In this document: positions 44,686 through 54,043 of the stretch, piece by piece
How the letters are laid out: every line of letters begins with the position of its first letter
Position numbering within the stretch: the stretch's first letter is position 1
Assembly: GCA_947630185.1 (NCBI GenBank)
Contig: CANRGT010000007.1
Span: 1-64,000 of the forward strand
Length of the DNA: 64,000 nt
Direction: 5' to 3'
Source: an uncultured Clostridia bacterium
Lineage (GTDB): Bacteria > Bacillota > Clostridia > TANB77 > CAG-508
Translations under genes and position numbers: made by a program
The notes under the pieces: generated by a model
What the model was told of the DNA's origin: nothing
Seen by the model: the letters and a program-made list of their open reading frames with translations, nothing else
The model's database searches: none

Positions 44686-44859
44686 TTATTTCATAGAATA
44701 CACTATAATAGGCACAAAAAGAGCAATGGCAGAAAGAACAATTAAAATAATACCACCAACTTTATTATTATTAGAATAAATTTCATACAAACCATAAGAT
44801 GCACTTTCTAAACAAGCTGAAATAGAAAATATGATAAGTAAAATAGTGGGAACAAACAT
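44686..44859 (-). CDS. 57-aa two-TM protein at the end of the gerA-type operon
   Basis: MFVPTILLIIFSISACLESASYGLYEIYSNNNKVGGIILIVLSAIALFVPIIVYSMK. Confidence 0.75.
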   Translation of the reverse strand: MFVPTILLIIFSISACLESASYGLYEIYSNNNKVGGIILIVLSAIALFVPIIVYSMK

Positions 44860-44900
44860 AATTAAAAACCTCCGTGTGTAAATATTTAATTTGTAGGGTA

Positions 44901-46397
44901 TTAGGTACCAATTAGCAAGAAGTTAGATCTTACTTTAACCTCTGTATTTACGTTAAAAAACGCATTATCAAAATTATCTAACCAGTTATATTCTTCAAAT
45001 GCAGAACGAGTTTTAAAATTACCAATAGCATATTGACCTAAGCCAGAAATATCTGAATTAAATTCCTTTGAAGTTTTATATAAATAATTGCTAATATGAG
45101 TTTGTAAATAGTGAGAAGCATACTTTTCAATTTCAGTAATTCTTTCATCTGATATATCTTCTGATATCTGATTTATAGATGAAATCCTTCCATTCATTTT
45201 TACATCAATAGAAATATATGGTGTACCATTTAAAATACTAACTTTAATTTTAGGCTTAGAATCAGCAGTTAAGAAAAAGTCAATAGCTTTGGTTTCATCT
45301 TCTGGATCTGGAATAGAAAGCCTACAACTTTTTAGTTTATTCGTAATAATTAGGTGACTTAAAGTTTCTGTTTTAGATAGTGTTCCTACCATTTTATCAT
45401 CTTTAAAAACTGCAAGGCCTACATTTTCAATGCCGTTATCTGCTGGTAAGTTATCTTTTTTGCCAGAGCCACTTTCTTCTGAACCACCACCTTGTCCTCC
45501 AGAACCGCTATCTCCTTGTCCTTGAGATGCACCACCTTGTCCTTGTTGCTGAGTACCACTTTGACCATCTTGCCCGGTTTGTCCTTGCTGAGTGCCTCCT
45601 TGACCACCTTGACCGGTTTGTTCTTGCTGAGTGCCACCTTGGCTACTTTGTCCGGCTTGCCCTTGTGGCTGAGTTCCGCTTTCACCACTGCCTTGACCTG
45701 CTGTACTTTGGCTAGGTACAGAGCCTTCACTAGATGCATTTCCACCGCCACTTCCGCTACTAGAAGTAGAAGTACCTGTGGTACTTGCAGAAACTGCATG
45801 ACCTAAAATTGCAACAGGCTCAGTAGCTTTACTTTCTAAATTTCTAAAAAAATCAATTAGCTGAATATCAGATGTAAAACCAGTATATTCACTAGAACGA
45901 GGCAAAATTTCATAGAACTTAGCAACTAAATTTTCCAAACCCGGTTTTACACTTTCTATATATTCTTGAGCAGTAGTAGTACTAATAATAACATTACTGT
46001 CAGGTCTTACTTGTACTTTGTTCATTAAACTATAAATTTCTTTACTAATGCCAGATCTAGCAAGCTCTTCTGAAATAACAATTACCTTGCAATGTGAAAG
46101 ATTAACTTCTTTGCTGACAAATGTATTTACTAAGTTAACAGCAGAATCTATACAAGCAGCTTCAACGGTATCTATTACAGCAGGTGCAGTTTCACCAGCA
46201 TTATTTTCACCACTAGAATTAGGCATAGTAAATTGAAAGGTAACTTTTATACGCTCAGTTTCTCCAACATCAATGCCAATAGCAACAGCATAAGCTAAAT
46301 CATCTACACTTTGAATATTATTAGCTCCAACAAATCCAGAGGAAAAAATTATAGCAATAACAATAATAGCAATGTATTTATATAGATGCTTTATCAA
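44901..46397 (-). CDS. GerKC/GerAC-like germinant receptor lipoprotein with Gly/Gln-rich insert
   Basis: VDDLAYAVAIGIDVGE...FQFTMP...; GQGGQGGTQQGQTGQDGQSG low-complexity insert; last core gene of ger operon. Confidence 0.85.
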   Translation of the reverse strand: MIKHLYKYIAIIVIAIIFSSGFVGANNIQSVDDLAYAVAIGIDVGETERIKVTFQFTMPNSSGENNAGETAPAVIDTVEAACIDSAVNLVNTFVSKEVNLSHCKVIVISEELARSGISKEIYSLMNKVQVRPDSNVIISTTTAQEYIESVKPGLENLVAKFYEILPRSSEYTGFTSDIQLIDFFRNLESKATEPVAILGHAVSASTTGTSTSSSGSGGGNASSEGSVPSQSTAGQGSGESGTQPQGQAGQSSQGGTQQEQTGQGGQGGTQQGQTGQDGQSGTQQQGQGGASQGQGDSGSGGQGGGSEESGSGKKDNLPADNGIENVGLAVFKDDKMVGTLSKTETLSHLIITNKLKSCRLSIPDPEDETKAIDFFLTADSKPKIKVSILNGTPYISIDVKMNGRISSINQISEDISDERITEIEKYASHYLQTHISNYLYKTSKEFNSDISGLGQYAIGNFKTRSAFEEYNWLDNFDNAFFNVNTEVKVRSNFLLIGT

Positions 46398-47502
46398 TCG
46401 AAACTACTCCTTTCCTTTTTTCTAAAATAATATATTTAATATTTGCAAATACAAGAAGTGCAAGGCTAAGAACAAAGACTAAACTCAAAACAATATATTG
46501 ATAAACTGTGTTTTCAATGAAAATAATTTGGTACATATTTTCCGGTAGTATTGAAACAGTAAATATAAATAAGGTAAATAGGGCAGTGTACCACTTAGTA
46601 TATTTGAAGTTTAACATTTTTTGAAATACTTTAGTTGCAAAGAAAAATGAAATACTTAAATATGCTGTAAGCGAAATAATCCAAATTAGTAAAAATACTG
46701 CATCTAGCCTTTGAAAAAATCTACCAAATTGAATATTACGAGAAGCTAAGTAAAGAGGGAAAACTTCTTCGGTAGTAATAACGCTAGGAGCTATAAAAAG
46801 TAGAGTAGCTACACTAATAAGAAGGCAGATAGCAGATAAACCAATGGAAATAAAGCCAACTCTTTTTTGAGATTTAATGTCTTTTAAATATGGTGGAATA
46901 AAATATAAATAGCAAATTCCACTAAATGCAAATAAATTACTTAAACCAGAAAATAGGGTAGTGTAAATACCATTTCCGAGTAAAGGAAGACAGCGTTCTA
47001 ATGTAAAGTTTCCAATATTTGCAAAGAAAATAAAGAATATTGTAAATAGAAAAATTGGCATCATAAATAAATTAGAACGAATAATTGCATTAAATCCTAA
47101 TTTATTTGTAATAACAATAGTTAGCAAGAACAGTATAATAATAATTGCAACAGTACTTCTGGGAAAGAAAATAATTTTTAAGCCCTCACAAAAGCTTCTG
47201 AGTATAATGCTAACAGTAAAAAGAAAATACGCTAAAAATAGTATGCCAGTTATATTTTTAAGCCATTTACCACCTAAAAACTCTGAAATATCTAAAATAT
47301 CTAAGCTAGGAAATCTTTCTAACAATTTACTTATAATAAAAACAATTAGTAATGCAACAAGGCTAATAAATATAACATTTACGATACTTCCAGAAGAAGT
47401 TGAAGCAATAATGCTTTTAGGCAAATTTAAAACGACGTGATTTACCATAACTGTAAGCACAAGTGCAATTGCTTCAAAATTTCCAATTTTGCTCTCTGAC
47501 AT
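46378..47502 (-). CDS. GerKB/GerAB-like spore germination permease
   Basis: Multi-TM 374-aa protein between GerKA- and GerKC-like genes. Confidence 0.85.
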   Translation of the reverse strand: MSESKIGNFEAIALVLTVMVNHVVLNLPKSIIASTSSGSIVNVIFISLVALLIVFIISKLLERFPSLDILDISEFLGGKWLKNITGILFLAYFLFTVSIILRSFCEGLKIIFFPRSTVAIIIILFLLTIVITNKLGFNAIIRSNLFMMPIFLFTIFFIFFANIGNFTLERCLPLLGNGIYTTLFSGLSNLFAFSGICYLYFIPPYLKDIKSQKRVGFISIGLSAICLLISVATLLFIAPSVITTEEVFPLYLASRNIQFGRFFQRLDAVFLLIWIISLTAYLSISFFFATKVFQKMLNFKYTKWYTALFTLFIFTVSILPENMYQIIFIENTVYQYIVLSLVFVLSLALLVFANIKYIILEKRKGVVSIDKASI

Positions 47503-47613
47503 TGTTAATCCTCCTTTTAAGCTTATAAAAATCTATACTCTGTCTTTTAATTTTTTCATTTTAAGAATTTTTCTTTTTCATTTAATATTGTTTAAAGAAA
47601 TAATACTAATTTT

Positions 47614-49465
47614 TTAAGTTTTATATCTCCATTTCATACTAATATGTGCTTGCGATTTTTCCTTTTTAGTATTTAAATAATCCGGTCTTTCTTCACGCCT
47701 CCAAACAGGGTCTAAGAAATATCCATTGTGATTTACATGAGTAACAGGTGCATAAGGCACCATATATGGAACGCCAAAAGATTTTAGGCTTGTCAAAATG
47801 CATAAATAAACAAAAATGCCTAGACCAATTCCAAAAAAACCTGCAATATAGCCGAGTATTATAAAAATAAATCTCATAAGCCTTAAATGGAAACCAAAAG
47901 AAAAGTCTGGAATAGCAAATGATGCAACAGCAGTAATAGCAACAACAATTACTAAAATAGGGCTTACTATACTTGCGCTAACTGCGGCTTGGCCGGATAA
48001 CTAATGCACCAACAATACCAATGGTAGAGCCAAGAGGGGAAGGAACTCTAATTCCAGCTTCACGAATAAGTTCAAAAGAAATTTCCATAATCAAAATTTC
48101 AAATATAACTGGAAAAGGCACATTTTCCCTAGAAGCCATTAGGGCAAAGAGCAGTTCGGTCGGAAGTAACTCTTGATGAAAGTCAGTAACTGCAACATAA
48201 AGTGCAGGTAAAAACAAAGTAATAAAAATTGCAAGTAAACGCAAAAACTTCAAAAAGTTAGAAAACTGGAACTTTAAATTTGTATCTTCAGGAGAAGCAA
48301 TAAAATCAATTAAAGTAGCAGGCATTATTAAACAATAAGGGTTTCCACTAATCAAAACAGCAACTCTACCACTATACAAATATTTTGTTGTTTTATCAGG
48401 CCTTTCAGTAGATAGCATTTGAGGAATACTATATTTATTATTTTCCTCAATTAATTGCTCTAACTCGCCAGAAGAGAGAAGTGAATCAATGTCTAAGTTA
48501 TTTATTCTATATTTTACTTCAGAAACTAAATCGCTATTTGCAATATTATCAATGTAACAAATAGCACATTTAGTTTTGCTTATTTTTCCAACCTCCACAT
48601 TTTCAATAATTAGGTGCTCACTATTAACAAGCCTTCTTAATAAAGAAGTGTTAGTCCTAATGTTTTCCACAAAAGCCTCTTGTGGACCTTTAATAATAAT
48701 TTCATTATTAGGTGTACTTACTTCTCTTTGCTTAAAACCTTTTACATCAATGTCAAATGCAACGCTAAGTGTATCTACAAAAAGAAGACAGTTTCCAACA
48801 TTTACACCTTCAAAAGCTTTGGAAAATGTAGAAACTTTTTTAACATTGTTTTGTGGAAGTAAACTATCAAAAATATAATCCTCTAAATTAAACTTTTTTA
48901 CTTTTCTTACAGTAATATTATTGGTTTTAGCTTCTGATATTACTTGGTCTTGATCTCTGTTAAACATATTAGCTCTATTTCTCATCATCAAAGCTTCCAA
49001 GACATTATTATTTATAAGCTCAGAATCAACCATACCATCTATAAAAAATAGTAGGGCTTTATACTGTCTATTTCTAGCAGTTAGAGTAAATTCACGAATA
49101 ATAATGTCACTATTAATTGAAGTGTTATATTTTTCTTTTATATATTCTAAGCTTACATCAAGATTGTCAAAAATATTTTTTGCTTCAAAACTATTTTCGT
49201 TTTGAGTTTTGTTATTATTTGAGGTATTAGCATAATTACTATTGCTAGAATTATAGCCACTTTTATTATTACTACTATCTCCGTTACTATTGTTATAGAA
49301 ATTAGAATCGCTATTGTTGTTATTCTTTTTAGAAGGCTCATTAAGAGTAAAATTATAATCATGTCTCTTAGAAGCATCAAAAATATTTTCTAATTTTTCA
49401 GTTAGTATTTGCTTGAAATTAGAATTGTCTTTATTTTGCTTATTTTCAGTATTAGAAAGACTCAT
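47614..49465 (-). CDS. GerKA/GerAA-like germinant receptor; frame 0 ends at 47978, full protein requires +1 shift at CGG (47995-47993)
   Basis: 49465-47996 joined to 47994-47614 gives ...GIVGALVI-GQAAVSASIVSPILVIVVAITAVASFAIPDFSFGFHLRLMRFIFIILGYIAGFFG..., about 616 aa. Confidence 0.9.
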
Positions 49466-50036
49466 TTTATTATCAATCCTTTATATTTATACTTGTTTAT
49501 ATTATTTTCCATAAAATGAAAAAATATTCAAAAAACAAGAATTTTGAATTACACAGTTTTATTATACAATTTACGTATTTTTTAATTGTCAAAAAATGTA
49601 AAAACTCGTCGAACGATTTTTCTTGCAATTTAGTGATTTTGGTGATTTAATAATATAAATTGCAGTTATGCAATAAAATATAAAATTTTATTTAAAATCA
49701 TTATAAATTACTTTAGATTAAAAAGGTTTATTTTTTCTATATTTAATCAAAACATTAAATTTAAAATCTTAAAAATTTATTCTTAAAATTAAAATCCAAA
49801 GCAAATTCAAAAAAGTAAAAAATAATTTGAGAGGAGGCAGTAGCTAAGTTTATTATCTATTGTAAAACATGCAATTTAATATATTAGCAAAGAAGGTGAA
49901 AGAAATTTTAATTTAGAAAATTATTATCTCAATAAATTATAAATCTAATTTTAACAAACTAAGAAAACAAATTTTACCAAACAGTATTGATAAAATAAAT
50001 ACTTCTATGGTAAAATAAAGAAAGGAAAAAACTTAA

Positions 50037-50911
50037 ATGGAACAAGAAGTAGAATTATTACCACTAACAAATGATTATGTATTTAAAAGAGTATTTACAA
50101 AAGATGGAGAAGAAGATCTACTAAAAGATTTGCTATCAGCAATATTAAATATAGAGATAAAAGAAATAGAAGTAAAAAACCCAGAAATGACAAAAGAAAG
50201 TAAAGAAGCAAAACAAGAAGTATTAGATATAAGAGCAAAAGTAAATAATGATAGTATAATAGATATAGAAATGCAAGTAAAAGACTATAATAATATAGAT
50301 AAAAGGTCAATAGGGTATTTAACAAAAATGTATTCAGACCAATTACAAGTAGGAGATAAATACGAAAAGCCATTAAAAACAATATCAATAAACATATTAA
50401 ACTTTAACTTTTTCAAAAGAAATGCATACCATTCAATAGCAAGAATAAAATTTGAAAAAGATGAGAAAGAAAAATATGTAGATATGGAATATGACAAAGA
50501 GGATGAATATGTAACGGAAGATTTAGAAGTACATTACATAGAATTACCAAAGTTTATGAAGAAAAATCCAGGGGTAAAAACTAAACTAGAACAATGGTTA
50601 TGGTTAATTTGTGGAAAAGAGGGGGAAAAAGTAGAAATGGCGAAGAAAGAAAATGAAAAAGTAAAAGAAGCATCAGAAGTACTAGAAAGAATGAGTATGA
50701 GCTATGAAGAAAGATGGTTATATGACCAAAGAATGCTAAGAAAAATGGACGAAATGAGCCTAAGAGAGCAACGGAGTAAAAGAACGGAATAGCAAAAGGC
50801 GAAAAAAAGGCAAGATTAGAAGACGCAAAGAAAATGCTACAAGAAGGAATAAAAATAGAAACTATTATTAAAGTTACTGGATTAACAAAAGAAGAAATAC
50901 TAGATAATTAA
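50037..50911 (+). CDS. PD-(D/E)XK nuclease / Rpn-transposase family protein; needs two +1 shifts at CGG (50772 and 50785)
   Basis: 50037-50771 + 50773-50784 + 50786-50911 gives ...REQ-GVKE-GIAKGEKKARLEDAKKMLQEGIKIETIIKVTGLTKEEILDN, matching the C-terminus of the paralog at 42006. Confidence 0.85.
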
Positions 50912-51019
50912 GAAGATAATAAAAAATAAGTGTATGTATTTTATTAAAGCACATACACTTATTTTTTTACTTAAAAAACCATAAATTCAATTGTTTATTA
51001 AGATAAAAGTGACTTAAAA

Positions 51020-51055
51020 AGCCTAAGACAAAAACTCCGTCCCCTTGTCTAAAGT
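51020..51055. repeat. GGGACGG hairpin repeat copy
   Basis: cctaagacaaaaactccgtccccttgtctaaag. Confidence 0.7.
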
Positions 51056-52531
51056 ATAATACAAATCAATCCACCACTACCTTCATTTACAATTCTCTCT
51101 AGTGTTTCTTGAAGTTTTGCTTGAGCTTCTGCTGGCATTCTAGCAAGTTTATTCTGTAAGCCTTCATTAACAAGTTCATGTAAGTTCTTTCCAAATATAT
51201 TAGATTCCCATATCTTTTTAGGATCAGATTCAAATTCAGAAAGTAAATAATTTACTAAATCTTCAGATTGTTTTTCGCTTCCTACAATAGGAGAAACCTC
51301 AGTTTCAATATTTGCTTGAATCAAATGTAAGCTTGGCGCTTTTGCTTTAAGTTTTACACCAAAGCGAGAGCCTTGTTTTACCATTTCAGGTTCTTCTAAT
51401 ATAAGTTCATCAATGGACGGTGTAACTATGCCATAACCGGTAGATTTAGCCTGCTCTAATGCGTAAGCAATTTTATCATATTGTTTCTTTACACTTGCAA
51501 ACTCTGTCATAGTTGTAAATAGAGCACCTTCGTTATCAATTTGAACGCCAGAAATTTCAGTTAATACTTGATAGAAAAGTTCATCATGTAACTGAATATG
51601 TACATGAACATTACCTTCTCCAAGTTTAATTTCTTCTACGGTAGTTTTAGTAATTACTTTTGTAGCTTGAAGCTGATTAATGCCACTATCAATTTGCTTT
51701 AAGATATGAATATCAGAAAAAGCAGTTTGAATTTCTTGGTATAATTCTTGTTTTAGCCAATGGTCATCAGGAAGCCCATCAACCCATCTAGGAAAATCTA
51801 GGTCAATTGTTTCAATAGGAAATTCGTATAAAATTTTGCCAAATATATCATCAATATCTTCTAAGTCTAAACGAGCACAATCAGTTGGAATAACGGGAAC
51901 TTGATATTTAGCCTCTAACTGAGATGCTAAACTTTTTGTATAATCAGAAAATGGGTCATCACTATTTAAAACAATTACAAAAGGTTTATTAAGTTCTTTT
52001 AATTCTTTAACTACACGCTCTTCGGCATTAATATAGTCTTCTCTTGGAATATCTGTAATACTACCATCTGTTGTAACTAAGATACCGATAGTAGAATGCT
52101 CAGCAATAACTTTACGAGTACCAATTTCAGCAGCCTCTTCAAAAGGAATGTCCTCCTCGTACCATGGCGTTTTAACCATACGAGGCATATCATCTTCTAA
52201 ATAACCTATTGCATTATTAACTAAATAGCCAACACAATCAACTAACCTTGTTTTAAATTTTAAGTTGTCACCAACTGTAATTTCCACAGCCTCATTTGGA
52301 ACAAACTTAGGCTCTGTGGTCATAATAGTTCTGCCACCAGCACTTTGTGGAAGCTCATCACGAGCACGTTCCTTTTTGTATTCGTTATCAATGTTTGGTA
52401 TAACAAGTAAATCCATAAAATTTTTAATGAATGTAGATTTACCGAGTACGAACAGGACCAACAACACCAACGTAAATGTCACCATCAGTACGTTCTGCTA
52501 TATCTTGATATAATTTTAAATTCTCATCCAT
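51049..52531 (-). CDS. spoIVA: Stage IV sporulation protein A; frame 0 stops after 30 codons, full protein requires +1 shift at CGG (52444-52442)
   Basis: 52531-52445 joined to 52443-51049 gives MDENLKLYQDIAERTDGDIYVGVVGPVRT-GKSTFIKNFMDLLVIPNI..., 493 aa, SpoIVA-like. Confidence 0.95.
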
Positions 52532-52699
52532 GAATATTTTTAACCCCCTCTAAGAAATGTTTGTACTAAACTTTATTTAATGTATATTAGCTATTCCAAA
52601 AGTTATGACAAAAATTTGAAAAATATTTACAAAAAGATTATGGTAATATATAATAAAGAAAATAGTTAAAGATTAATTATAGAAGGAGAAATATTAGTA

Positions 52700-53002
52700 A
52701 TGGGTGTAATATCAATAATATTAGGGGTTATAGGAATTGTTGCATTTTCTGCAACTCTAATTATAAATGCAGTAGAAGCTTCTACAATTATCATTTCTTT
52801 ATCCGGTCTTGCAATAGTTATTATTGGACTAATTTTAAGCATTAAAGGTTTTAGAGAAAAAAAGAAGAATGGACAAAAAGCAAAAGTAGAAATTATAGGA
52901 ATTATTATATGCGCAATTATGACTATACTTTTATTAGCTTTAAGTGGTATTTTAATTGTTGAAAATTATTACATTCAGAATTCATTAAATGGAATTCATT
53001 AA
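52700..53002 (+). CDS. Small membrane protein
   Basis: 100-aa ORF with three hydrophobic segments; SD agaaggag. Confidence 0.55.
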   Translation: MGVISIILGVIGIVAFSATLIINAVEASTIIISLSGLAIVIIGLILSIKGFREKKKNGQKAKVEIIGIIICAIMTILLLALSGILIVENYYIQNSLNGIH

Positions 53003-53046
53003 ATGCAGTTGACAAAGTAAAATAATATATTTAAAAGGAGAAACAA

Positions 53047-53913
53047 ATGGCAATAATTATAAATGGAAAAGAACTAGCTCAAAAGATAAGATTAGGTTTA
53101 AAAGATGAGGTAGAAAATTTAAAAACAAAAGGAATAAATCCTAAACTTGCAGTAATTATGGTGGGAAATGATAAAGCATCAGAAGTATATGTTAGAAATA
53201 AAAGCAAGGCTTGTAATGAAATAGGTATAGAATTTGAAGAATTTTTAATGCCAGAAGAAACAAAAAGGGAAGAATTATTAAACTTAATAAAAGATTTAAA
53301 TGAAAGAAAAGATGTTAATGGCATTTTACTTCAAAGCCCAATTCCAAAACATTTAGACATAAGAGAAGCTTTTAATGCAATAGATTATAGAAAAGATGTA
53401 GATGGTTTCCATCCAATAAATGTAGGAAAACTAGCAATAGGTGAAGAAAGCTTTGTTTCGTGCACACCAGCAGGTGTAATGAAAATGCTAGAAGAATATG
53501 GAATAAATCCTGAAGGAAAAAGAGCAGTTGTAATTGGTAGAAGTAATATTGTAGGTAAGCCATTATCACAGCTTTTTCTAAATGCAAATGCAACAGTAAC
53601 TATTTGTCATTCAAGAACACAGAATATTAAAGAGATTGCAAAAGAAGCGGACATCTTAGTTGCAGCACTTGGAAAACCAAAATTTGTAACAGCAGAAATG
53701 GTAAAACCAGGAGCAGTTGTAATAGATGTAGGCATTAACAGAAATGAAGAAGGAAAGATAGTAGGGGATGTTGATTATGAACATGTAGAACCTATAGTAT
53801 CATACATTACACCAGTTCCAGGAGGAGTAGGGCCTATGACAATTGCAATGCTTATGTGCAATGTAGTTAAGGCAGTGGGACGGGGATTTTGTCTTAAGGA
53901 AAAATTAAGCTAA
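53047..53913 (+). CDS. folD: Methylenetetrahydrofolate dehydrogenase/cyclohydrolase
   Basis: GILLQSPIPKHLDIREAFNAIDYRKDVDGFHPINVGKL; VIGRSNIVGKPLSQLFLNANATVTICHSRT; TPVPGGVGPMTIAML. Confidence 0.96.
   Translation: MAIIINGKELAQKIRLGLKDEVENLKTKGINPKLAVIMVGNDKASEVYVRNKSKACNEIGIEFEEFLMPEETKREELLNLIKDLNERKDVNGILLQSPIPKHLDIREAFNAIDYRKDVDGFHPINVGKLAIGEESFVSCTPAGVMKMLEEYGINPEGKRAVVIGRSNIVGKPLSQLFLNANATVTICHSRTQNIKEIAKEADILVAALGKPKFVTAEMVKPGAVVIDVGINRNEEGKIVGDVDYEHVEPIVSYITPVPGGVGPMTIAMLMCNVVKAVGRGFCLKEKLS
53866..53912. repeat. GGGACGG hairpin repeat overlapping the folD 3' end
   Basis: aaggcagtgggacggggattttgtcttaag. Confidence 0.6.
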
Positions 53914-54043
53914 TAAAAAATTTGTTTTTAATATTGAAAAAGTGACTATATTTAAAATGTAATAAGTTACTTTAAATAACAAAAAATAAATTAGGGGGAA
54001 ACAAAATTAGGGGGCAAGATAAATTAAAAAGGAGATAACAATT

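Noticed and set aside
45490-45730. Gly/Gln-rich segment in the GerKC-like protein as a tandem-repeat array or CRISPR
   Set aside because: It is a degenerate low-complexity coding insert (GQGGQGGTQQGQTGQ) without constant repeats and spacers.
4248-52444. Sequencing or assembly error as the explanation for all frameshifts
   Set aside because: Not excluded without reads, but the sites are not homopolymers, always have the same extra C before GG, and one gene needs two. Independent errors of one type only at GGN Gly codons are unlikely.
51049-52485. SpoIVA start as given in the ORF track (MVTFTLVLLVLFVLGKS)
   Set aside because: The first 14 residues are the out-of-frame reading of MDENLKLYQDIAERTDGDIYVGVVGPVRT; the true start is at 52531 with the CGG shift.
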